Of a stretch of DNA of 64,000 nucleotides, positions 11,780 to 23,800 are shown piece after piece; the stretch's first letter is position 1; each line of letters starts with the position of its first letter. The translations under genes and the position numbers were made by a program. The stretch covers positions 23,413,501-23,477,500 of the forward strand of contig CATNEN010000001.1 in the NCBI GenBank assembly GCA_950097015.1. The letters run 5' to 3'. A model generated the notes under the pieces. It was not told the DNA's origin. It searched no databases and saw only the letters and a program-made list of their open reading frames with translations. The DNA is from Macrostomum hystrix. Taxonomy: Eukaryota; Platyhelminthes; Macrostomidae.

Positions 11780-11813
11780 TTTCTATCTTTCAGCCTCTTT
11801 TTTCCGTCAGAAG
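11780..11813 (+). promoter_or_regulatory. Probable 3' splice acceptor just upstream of WNK start codon
   Basis: The pyrimidine-rich stretch TTCTATCTTTCAG and then CCTCTTTTTTCCGTCAG precede AAG-ATG. This is either the acceptor of a 5'-UTR intron or a spliced-leader trans-splice acceptor; the sequence cannot separate these. Confidence 0.45.
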
Positions 11814-14800
11814 ATGTCGTCAGTCGACGAGATTGGCGAGAGTCGAGGAGTCAATAGCAAACGTGCTTCTCCGCCTATGGATGACGTCAGCCTAGTCACT
11901 AGTCAGCAGCAGCAGAAGCAGCAGCAGAAACAGCAGTTTCAACAGCATCGCTCGATTAGTTCGCCTGAAGCGGCTCAGTTTCAATCGAATCCTCTGACAA
12001 CTGGCCTGCTTCAGGTGATTATCAGGAAGAGAAGGGCGAGGCTGGGGAAGAGAAGGTCGAGGCTAGGGAAGAGATGGTCGAGGCTGGGGAAGAGAAGGGC
12101 GAGGCTGGGGAAGAGAAGGGCGAGGCTAGGGAAGAGATGGTCGAGGCTGGGGAAGAGAAGGTCGAGGCTGGGGAAGAGAAGGTCGAGGCTGGGGAAGAGA
12201 AGGTCGAGGCTGGGGAAGAGAAGGTCGAGGCTGGGGAAGAGAAGGGCGAGGCTGGGGAAGAGAAGGGCGAGGCTAGGGAAGAGAAGGGCGAGGCTGGGGA
12301 AGAGTAAGGCGAGGCTGGGGAAGAGAAGGGCGAGGCTGGGGAAGAGAAGGGCGAATCTGGGGAAGAGTAAGGCGAGGCTGGGGAAGAGAAGGGCGAATCT
12401 GGGGAAGAGTAAGGCGAGGCTGGGGAAGAGAAGGGCGAATCTGGGGAAGAGTAAGGCGAGGCTGGGGAAGAGAAGGGCGAGGCTGGGAAAGAGAAGGGCG
12501 AGGCTGGGGAAGAGAAGGGCGAGGCTGGGGAAGAGAAGGTCGAGGCTGGGGAAGAGAAGGTCGAGGCAGGGGAAGAAATGGTCGAGACAAGGGAAGAGAA
12601 AGGCGAGGCAGGGAAAGAAATGGTCGAGTCTGGTGAAGAGAAGGCCGAAACTGGGGAAGAGAAAGGCAAGGCTGGGGAAGAGAAGGGCGAGGCTGGTGAA
12701 GAGAAGGCCGAAACTGGGGAAGAGAAGGGCGAGGCTGGTGAAGAGACGGGCAGGAATCCCACTGAATAGCTATGATGCAATGCTTTAACCTATCTCGCCT
12801 AGGTGGACACAGCGGGTACTCCAATCATCGGCAATTCGCCCGAAGTGACTCCAAATTCAGGCGGAAGTAGCGGCGGCGGAGTCGGCTCCGGCATTTCGTC
12901 CTTCGCATCGCAGCGGCCTCACAAAAGCTCGTTGAGAACTGGCGGCATCCGGGCTCGCAAGAAGGTCACCATCTGGGAGACCGTGTTGTCTTCGTCGGCC
13001 GCCTCCGCTTTGTCGCCTCACTCTGTCAGCGAGTCTGGCGCGGACACTGCCGACTCTGCGGCGACTGCTGCTGCTGGCGGTGGGCACTTACTCGAGTGAG
13101 TCATTCTTGTTATTTCCTTGAGATTTTTCAGCAAATTTCGGTTCAAAAGCTTCGCTGGCTGTCCTAATTTTTACATTTGTTTTGTGTATTTGGTCATACC
13201 GGTTAGTCATTGCCCCCTTCTCTTCAGTCATTCTGCTTCGTCATTGCCCTTATCTCTCAGGTCATACTGGCTAGTCATTGCCCTTATCTCTCAGGTCATA
13301 CTGGCTAGTCATCGCTCTCATCTCTCAGGTCATACTGGCTTGTCATTGCCCTCAACTCTCTGGTCATACTGGCTAGTCATTGCCCTCATCTCTCTGGTCA
13401 TACTGGCTAGTCATTGCCCTCACCTCTCTTGTCATTCTGGTTTTGATACTAATTTAGACATGTTTTAACAAGACAAAACAGTGATAGTTCTGAATATTTG
13501 ATTTGATTAAAATAGCAGCAATTTTTTTCACAAACGTTTTTGGCATCAATGGATTCTATTCTTTTTTATCTTAACTTTCGTGTAGGTTCTCCATTACGCG
13601 GTAGGTAGGTTTGTGTGAAATGTTTTTCCATCGTAATTACACTCAAGTGTTTAGCAGTACAGTGAAATAGATTTTATTAACTTATACATATTTTTCACGT
13701 CAAAAAACTATTGATTTCGTGAAAATGCATTATTAAGGTCTAATTGGAACTAGCTATTAGTAGATTATAGTAGTATTGGCATAATATGTGTCTATTCGAT
13801 TGATTTAAATTACTATATATCCCATTTTTGCGAAAAAGTCCCGTTCCAATTCAACTGATTAATATGCTCTATTTTTCGCCACTCATTTATATATTTTTTT
13901 TTGTTTTCGGTGTTGTTTTTAAGTGTTGTTGCCATGCAACCACTGGTCAGGGTACTTCTTTGCACTTTTATTTGTCGAATGGCTTATGGCATAGGTTATT
14001 TATATCTTTACTAATCGGATTACTTTCAAGTTGGGATGTTAGACTCATCTGGGATGTTAGACTCATCTGGGATGTTAGACTCATCTGGGATGTTAGATTC
14101 AGTTGGGATGTTAGACTCAGTTGGGATGTTAGACTCAGTTGGGATGTTAGACTCAGTTGGGATGTTAGACTCAGTTGGGATGTTAGACTCAGTTGGGATG
14201 TTAGACTCAGTTGGGATGTTAGACTCAGTTGGGATGTTAGGCTCAGTTGGGATGTTAGACTCAGTTGGATGTTAGACTAATCTGGGATGTTAGATTCAGC
14301 TGGGATGTTAGACTCAGTTGGGATGTTAGACTCAGTTGGGATGTTAGACTCAGTTGGGATGTTAGACTCATCTGGGATGTTAGGCTCAGTTGGGATGTTA
14401 GACTCAGTTGGGATGTTAGACTCAGTTGGATGTTAGACTCAGTTGGATGTTAGACTAATCTGGGATGTTAGATTCAGCTGGGATGTTAGACTCAGTTGGG
14501 ATGTTAGACTCAGTTGGGATGTTAGACTCATCTGGGATGTTAGATTCAGTTGGGATGTTAGACTCAGTTGGGATGTTAGACTCAGTTGGGATGTTAGACT
14601 CATCTGGGATGTTAGACTCATCTGGGATGTTAGACTCATCTGGGATGTTAGACTCATCTGGGATGTTAGATTCAGTTGGGATGTTAGACTCAGTTGGGAT
14701 GTTAGACTCAGTTGGGATGTTAGACTCAGTTGGATGTTAGACTAATCTGGGATGTTAGATTCAGCTGGGATGTTAGACTCAGTTGGGATGTTAGACTCAG

Positions 14801-17800
14801 TTGGGATGTTAGACTCATCTGGGATGTTAGATTCAGTTGGGATGTTAGACTCAGTTGGGATGTTAGACTCAGTTGGATGTTAGACTAATCTGGGATGTTA
14901 GACTCATTTGGGATGTTAGACTCAGTTGGGATGTTAGACTCAGTTGGGATGTTAGACTCAGTTGGGATGTTAGACTCATCTGGGATGTTAGATTCAGTTG
15001 GGATGTTAGACTCAGTTGGGATGTTAGGCTCAGTTGGGATGTTAGACTCAGTTGGGATGTTAGACTCATCTGGGATGTTGGACTCAGTTGGGATGTTAGA
15101 CTCAGTTGGGATGTTAGACTCAGTTGGGATGTTAGACTCAGTTGGGATGTTAGACTCAGTTGGGATGTTAGACTCAGTTGGGATGTTAGACTCAGTTGGG
15201 ATGTTAGACTCAGTAAGGCGAATAAGGTACATTTATTTTTAGTGCACTGTCTATCCTGTTAATTTTGCATGACAATTACAAAAGCGAAAGCCTTTTGTGG
15301 CCCTACAAATGAGAAGAGGTAAGTAGATAAATCCGCTATACGCGTGTAAAAGTATATGCAAAAAATGTTAAAATTGCAAGTGCAATTCAAGTCCTGCGTG
15401 TAGATAGATATGTGTGCATCTGTGTCATCATCGCGTGTAACAGATTGAAGTATGCGCATCTTGCCCCTGTGAATTTGTGCCTCTATTGGCTGTTGCTGCT
15501 GCTGCTGCTGCCCCAGCAATGAACATTAGTGTACTGTTATTTTGCCTAGCCGTTAGAATCAGGCTATAAAATTAGTTAAAATATAGCTAAAGAGATCTAG
15601 AAAAGCCAAGCAAAATTAGTCATGCATTGCTGCCAGTTGCGTTAAGAATACAAATTCTTACTGACTGACTACACTTGCTAATCTTCATACTAAGAAATTA
15701 ACAGCAGACACAGAATTATTGTTCAGTTTGTGTATTTAGTCTGTCATTTTTGTGAGAGAAAAAATCTAATTCGACTAACTTCGACATCGATTGAAAGTAA
15801 GTAAGAAAATGCATAATATAATACTGTTTTCCTGCTGTCCTGCTGAACACTGCGGGATCCAGAAGTCTCGGGGGTCGCACACCGTGCAGATTTTCAGGAG
15901 CAGATAAGAGGCTGTCAGAGTCCTGCGTAGCTCGGGTGGGGGATGTTAGGCTAAGTTAATTTCGGGACTTCGCCAGAACGGAGCTTACTACGTAGCTTAC
16001 TGCTTCTATCAACCTCACCGAGACAGATGCAGGGAACTCGAACACCGATAGAACTTAAGACAGAAACTTAGGACTTGAACAAAACTTGAAGATTAGACAA
16101 CTAATCAAGCTCACGAGGAGAAACGAGTAAGCGGTCCTTTTTTATAGGCAGGGACCTCGTGGTTTCACGTGATTGGATGATGGAATAAGTGAGGTGGTTT
16201 CTAAAAATAGCAACTGACGTCAGATACGCGCTTATGATAACATGTTTACTGTACTTTTAGAGACGAAGAGTGATGCCAGTCACGTGAGACGAAACACGTC
16301 TGGCCTGTGATGGATGAGGCCAGACAGGCACACACACACACAAGAAGGGGGCAGACGCCAGCGCGGGACGATGAGGTGATGAGGGAGAGAAAGCACTCTG
16401 AAAGTGCATGCGCGGCTTACGTGAAACCGGCAGGCAGATAGAGACAGTCCAGACGGCACCAGAGAGAGGCGGGCCGGGCAGTCACTCAGTGCCAACGAAA
16501 GGCACCTAAGCTACCCTGCAGATGGGGCACTGGCAGCTAGTCAGACTCCAATAGGCCCCTAGGCAGTGGCTCACTCTACAATACTACTAATAATAATAAT
16601 AATTGTTATTATTAGGGCTGTGGACAATGGCACATCATTTGGTAACACTAGACCCGCAGCAAGCCAGGAGGCAATTCTGCCCATTTCGCTGACTCCTGAG
16701 CACACACGCACATAGATACTGTACGCAGGCACACATTTCTCATTGTCAGGCAGTTTACACTCTCACCGTGCCTTGGAGGTTGGCCCTCAAGGGCGTAAAT
16801 TGCACGAAAAGCCTCGAAGCCTTCTCTACGCGGCTGCGCCCCAAATGAATGCGGCCTCGCCGCGGAATCGAACTCACGGACCTTGGTGCGAGAGGCAAAC
16901 GTGTAAACGGCTCTGCCACTCACAAAACGCATGGAAAATTCATCGTTCTGAACTGTTTAATATTGTGAATTTGTTAATATTGAGACACGCACTTGTTTAT
17001 GCGTCGAGGGCGCACTATTTCTACAGAATATTTCTGACACCACCGCAGTAAAAGAGTGTACACTGTGTGATTGCGGTGTGCACTTTTTCCAGTCTATCGC
17101 TCTAGTGGTTATTCTAGTAAATGAGAAAGTATAGACTGTGCAGAAGCTGGCACAGGCCAAGTTTAAAACCAAATTAATATTCTTTGAGGGTCATGGGTTC
17201 GAGTCCCCAGCTAGACTAATTAGCTAATTAAGCTTCCACTTGAACCTTCTGAACTGCAGACGTCGGCGAGTTGTTAGCGAGCCACTTTCTACGCAACCGG
17301 AAGGGACAGAGGAAATTGTTGAGAAGCAGAATGAAGACTGGCCTTCAGCGTCTGCACTTTCTTCAGACCAGCTGATTGTCTCCGCACAGTCTGGAGAATT
17401 GCCTTCTCAGCCAGCATCAGGCATGATGTCAGCTGCTGCTGCTGCTGCTTCCACGGCTTCAACCGCATCTGCTTCTATTGGTCAGCAGCCACTTCCTAAT
17501 GCTCAACAGCCACAGCAGCAGCAGCAGCAGCCATCACAGCAGCAGAAGCAGCCAAACTCTTCAGCGCCAACAACAGCTGCGGCGGCTGCGGGGGCAGCCT
17601 CAAGCGGCAGCAAGGCCAAGCAATCCAAAGAAGAGAAGGCCAAAGAGCGGGAACGCAAGCGCGAAGAGCAGCTGTGGCGCCGGCATCAGATCGAGCTGCA
17701 GCTGAAGCAGCGTGGCATCGCCGTCAGCCCGTGCGGCCGCTGGATTAAACACAATCTAAAATGCGGCGAGGGCGCCTACAAGCGCGTGTTTCGCGGCTAT

Positions 17801-20800
17801 GACCGGGAGCAGGGCCGGCCTATCGCCTGGTGTGAGCTAAAGTTTCAGGTTGGCAAGGATAAGCCAGCCGAGAGGGAGCAGGTTCGCAAGGAGGTGAGCA
17901 CTCAGTCTCACGAGAAATGAGATGACATTTGACATGGCAGATATGAGATATGGGGAGATATGAGACGCGGAAGAGATAGAAGAACACACGGGCGAAAAAG
18001 GAGATAAGACACGGACAGATGAGGAGATAAGACACGGACAGATGAGGAGATAAGACACGGACAGATGAGGAGATAAGATACGGACAGATGAGGAGATAAG
18101 ACACGGACAGATGAGGAGATAAGACACGGACAGATGAGGAGATAAGACACGGACAGATGAGGAGATAAGACACGGACGGATGAGGAGATAAGACACGGAC
18201 AGATGAGGAGATAAGGCACGGACAGATGAGGAGATAAGACACGGACAGATGAGGAGATAAGACACGGACGGATGAGGAGATAAGACACGGACAGATGAGG
18301 AGATAAGACACGGACAGATGAGGAGATAAGACACGGACAGATGAGGAGATAAGACACGGACAGATGAGGAGATAAGACACGTACAGGTATTAGACAGGTG
18401 AGAGAAGAGACACAAGCGAGATGGGACGGCAATGCCCTTCTGCATCGTGTGGTTGCACACTTCCTTTCGCGCAGGTCGAGATGATGATCAAATGTGAGCA
18501 CCCGAACATTGTTCGCTACTACGATCTGTTCGAATTTTATTTCGAGCTAGAAGAGAACGGAGAACGCGGAGAGAAGGTTAAAGCTACCGTTATCATCACC
18601 GAGTTCATGAGCGAGGGCACGCTCAAGGAGAAGATGAAGACATTCTACAATGAGCAGACCAGAGAGGCTGTGGTAGACTTCAATGTCTTTCAGTCCTGGA
18701 TGCAGCAGATTCTGGAGGGCCTGCGGCATATGCATCACAAGTGAGTCCGGGGACAGGTGGGGTCTCATATCACCCCACAGTCTCTACTCACCACAGTCTC
18801 TACTCACCAGTCTCTACTCACCACAGTCTCTACTCACCACAGTCTCTACTCACCAGTCTCTACTCACCACAGTCTCTACTCACCACAGTCTCTACTCACC
18901 AGTCTCTACTCACCACAGTCTCTACTCACCACAGTCTCTACTCACCAGTCTCTACTCACCACAGTCTCTACTCACCACAGTCTCTACTCACCAGTCTCTA
19001 CTCACCACAGTCTCTACTCACCACAGTCTCTACTCACCAGTCTCTACTCACCACAGTCTCTACTCACCACAGTCTCTACTCACCACAGTCTCTACTCACC
19101 ACAGTCTCTACTCACCACAGTACAGTCTCTACTCACCACAGTCTCTACTCACCACAGTCTCTACTCACCACAGTCTCTACTCACCACAGTCTCTACTCAC
19201 CCAGTCTCTACTCACCACAGTCTCTACTCACCACAGTCTCTACTCACCACAGTCTCTACTCACCACAGTCTCTACTCACCACAGTCTCTACTCACCACAG
19301 TCTCTACTCACCACAGTCTCTACTCACCACAGTCTCTACTCACCACAGTCTCTACTCACCACAGTCTCTACTCACCACAGTCTCTACTCACCACAGTCTC
19401 TACTCACCACAGTCTCTACTCACCACAGTCTCTACTCACCACAGTCTCTACTCACCACAGTCTCTACTCACCACAGTCTCTACTCACCACAGTCTCTACT
19501 CACCACAGTCTCTACTCACCACAGTCTCTACTCACCACAGTCTCTACTCACCACAGTCTCTACTCACCACAGTCTCTACTCACCACAGTCTCTACTCACC
19601 ACAGTCTCTACTCACCACAGTCTCTACTCACCACAGTCTCTACTCACCACAGTCTCTACTCACCAGTCTCTACTCACCACAGTCTCTACTCACCACAGTC
19701 TCTACTCACCAGTCTCTACTCACCACAGTCTCTACTCACCACAGTCTCTACTCACCACAGTCTCTACTCACCAGTCTCTACTCACCACAGTCTCTACTCA
19801 CCACAGTCTCTACTCACCAGTCTCTACTCACCACAGTCTCTACTCACCACAGTCTCTACTCACCACAGTCTCTACTCACCACAGTCTCTACTCACCACAG
19901 TCTCTACTCACCACAGTCTCTACTCACCACAGTCTCTACTCACCACAGTCTCTACTCACCACAGTCTCTACTCACCACAGTCTCTACTCACCACAGTCTC
20001 TACTCACCACAGTCTCTACTCACCACAGTCTCTACTCACCACAGTCTCTACTCACCACAGTCTCTACTCACCACAGTCTCTACTCACCACAGTCTCTACT
20101 CACCACAGTCTCTACTCACCACAGTCTCTACTCACCACAGTCTCTACTCACCACAGTCTCTACTCACCACAGTCTCTACTCACCACAGTCTCTACTCACC
20201 ACAGTCTCTACTCACCACAGTCTCTACTCACCCAGTCTCTACTCACCACAGTCTCTACTCACCACAGTCTCTACTCACCACAGTCTCTACTCACCACAGT
20301 CTCTACTCACCACAGTCTCTACTCACCACAGTCTCTACTCACCACAGTCTCTACTCACCACAGTCTCTACTCACCACAGTCTCTACTCACCACAGTCTCT
20401 ACTCACCACAGTCTCTACTCACCACAGTCTCTACTCACCACAGTCTCTACTCACCACAGTCTCTACTCACCACAGTCTCTACTCACCACAGTCTCTACTC
20501 ACCACAGTCTCTACTCACCACAGTCTCTACTCACCACAGTCTCTACTCACCACAGTCTCTACTCACCACAGTCTCTACTCACCACAGTCTCTACTCACCA
20601 CAGTCTCTACTCACCACAGTCTCTACTCACCACAGTCTCTACTCACCACAGTCTACTCACCACAGTCTCTACTCACCACAGTCTCTACTCACCACAGTCT
20701 CTACTCACCACAGTCTCTACTCACCACAGTCTCTACTCACCAGTCTCTACTCACCACAGTCTCTACTCACCAGTCTCTACTCACCACAGTCTCTACTCAC

Positions 20801-23800
20801 CACAGTCTCTACTCACCACAGTCTCTACTCACCACAGTCTCTACTCACCACAGTCTCTACTCACCACAGTCTCTACTCACCACAGTCTCTACTCACCACA
20901 GTCTCATACTCACCACAGTCTCTACTCACCACAGTCTCTACTCACCACAGTCTCTACTCACCACAGTCTCTACTCACCAGTCTCTACTCACCACAGTCTC
21001 TACTCACCACAGTCTCTACTCACCACAGTCTCTACTCACCAGTCTCTACTCACCACAGTCTCTACTCACCACAGTCTCTACTCACCACAGTCTCTACTCA
21101 CCAGTCTCTACTCACCACAGTCTCTACTCACCACAGTCTCTACTCACCACAGTCTCTACTCACCACAGTCTCTACTCACCACAGTCTCTACTCACCACAG
21201 TCTCTACTCACCACAGTCTCTACTCACCACAGGCTCTACTCACCACAGTCTCTACTCACCACAGTCTCTACTCACCACATTCTCTACTCACCACAGTCTC
21301 TACTCACCAGTCTCTACTCACCACAGTCTCTACTCACCACAGTCTCTACTCACCACAGGCTCTACTCACCACAGTCTCTACTCACCACAGTCTCTACTCA
21401 CCACAGTCTCTACTCACCACAGTCTCTACTCACCACAGTCTCTACTCACCACATTCTCTACTCACCACAGTCTCTACTCACCACAGTCTCTACTCACCAC
21501 AGTCTCTACTCTCACCCTGCAGTCTCTACTCCCACCCTTCAGTCTCTACTCTCACCCCGCAGTCTCTACTCTCACTGTGCAGTCTCTATTCTCGCCTACA
21601 GTCTCATCCACTCTCATCCAATAGCCCACTTACTCTCAGTTCATTCCCGCCCTTCGCCGCACAGAATGAAGCCGCCCGTGATTCACCGCGACCTCAAGCC
21701 GGAGAACGTGTTTATTGCCGATGGCGAGAACCCTGAGGAGTACTACAACATCAAGATTGGCGACTTCGGCCTGGCCACGGCCAAGACCCAGACCCGCAAG
21801 ACCATGCTGGGCACCCTGGGCTACATGGCGCCCGAGATGCTGCAGGAGAGATACGACGAGAAGGTGGACATATTCGCATTCGGCATTCTCATTGTTGAGA
21901 TGGTCACTAACAGCATTCCGTATCAGGAGTGCCAGAACTTCTTAGACGTCTGGCAGCGCATTGCCAGCAACACTCCGCCGAAGGTGCTCACTCGGTGAGT
22001 GACAACCGCATCAGCGTTTGACAGCTCGTTATCGCTTTTTAGGAAAAATGATTCTTCAATAGTCATTCATAATCGGCTTTCCATCCAGTTCTTCCACGGA
22101 AATTTCCATCCCGTCGTTCAAATGACCTTGACCTTTCAACCCAGACATTCGAATGACCTTTTATCCGGTCACTTAAGCTACTTTTTTTCTTATCATCAAA
22201 TTACATTCTAATCACAGTCATTCAAATGACCAACCCGGATTTTATTTTTTTTTCCAACAATTTCCGCAGCATTGAGAGTCAAGACGTTCGCGACATGTTC
22301 TTCACCTGCACGCATCCGCTGCCGGATTTTCGACCCACCGTCGAGGAGCTGCTGTCGTTGCAGATCTTCAATCTGAAGCCGATTCCCATCCAGTTGCAGC
22401 TGGTGCGCCTGTCCCAGACGCTCAAATGGCAGGACGCCGGAGATACGGCGGCTGATGGCAGTTCCACTCTGTCTGGGGTGAGATATTCATTCCGTTGATT
22501 AGCTGACTACTGTAAGTAGGTAGATGTAGCTTATATTTTATTTGTCATGATCAATTAGTTCTCTTTTTACCGATGTCCCCCCAGTCTCCATCCCCTGATC
22601 CCATCAGTCTCCATCCCCTGATCCCATCAGTCTCCATTCCCTGATCCCCTCAGCCTCTACCGTCTGATCTCCCCAGTCTTTATCCTCTGATCCCCTCAGT
22701 CTGTATCCTCTGATCCCCTCAGTCTGTATCCTCTGATCCCCTCAGTCTCCATCCCCTGATCCCATCAGTCTCCATCCCCTGATCCCATCAGTCTCCATTC
22801 CCTGATCCCATCAGTCTCTATTCCGTGATCCCATCAGTCTCCATTCCCTGATCTCCTTAGTCTCTACCGTCTGATCCCCTCAGTCTTTATCCTCTGATCC
22901 CCTCAGTCTTTATCCTCTGATCCCCTCAGTCTTTATCCTCTGATCCCCTCAGTCTTTATCCTCTGATCCCCTCCTGATCCCCTCAGTCTGTATCCTCTGA
23001 TCCCTCAGTCTGTATCCTCTGATCTCCTCAGTCTGTATCCTCTGATCTCCTCAGTCTGTATCCTCTGATCCCCTCAGTCTGTATCCTCTGATCCCCTTAG
23101 TCTTTATCCTCTGATCCCCTCAGTCTGTATCCTCTGATCCCCTCAGTCTGTATCCTCTGATCCCCTCAGTCTGTATCCTTTGATCCCCTTAGTCTTTATC
23201 CTCTGATCCCCTCAGTCTCCAACCCCTGATCCCAACCAGTCTCGCTAATCCCGAATTCTCCCTCCACCCAGGAGCCGCCCAAGAAGGTGGCGGCCAACTT
23301 GCGCGACCAGGAGCCGGTGGAGTACTCGGGCGATCCCAACAAATTCTACCACGTGGCGGACTTTCGCCTGGTGGTGAACGATCGCACCCTGCAGCAGCAG
23401 ATGCGCATTCTCCCGGGCGTCGGCTTCGAGTTCCAGTTGGACTGCTTCATCGACGAAGATTTGGAGACTGTCGTCAATTCGTTCGCCGACTTTGCAGAGT
23501 CTGACAACGGTAACAACGCTAGCGGGGTTAGCAGCGACCAGCAGAAGCGGCTGCGGCAGAAGCTGGTGTCCAGCATCCGACATCAGCTCAACTATTATCG
23601 GAAAAAGGTGAGATTCGATTATGAGCCTAATTATCACATTATCGCTCTTTCTCATGCTTAAAGCCCCATGTAAGAAATATCCTAGTTTAAATTATCCTAA
23701 AATAGCTTTTATCCCAATCCTAAAATCCCCATCCTATCCCAATCCTCAGTTCCCTACAATCGAAACGACATCCCTTCTTCCTTCCCAACTTTGATTCTAT

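Noticed and set aside
17185-17215. tRNA-like B box (ATGGGTTCGAGTCCCC), also near 25452
   Set aside because: Isolated B-box-like remnants without head or body; too short to annotate as SINE copies.
18683-21998. Stop-free ORFs of 955-1085 codons
   Set aside because: They run across the 16-bp intronic array; all three forward frames are open because the unit lacks stops. Only the exon 4 and exon 5 parts are real coding sequence.
17740-22477. Assignment of the kinase to the NRBP pseudokinases
   Set aside because: CGRW before the domain resembles NRBP, but HRD, DFG, the glycine-loop lysine and the beta3 cysteine are all intact, and the C-terminal RFxV is a WNK feature.
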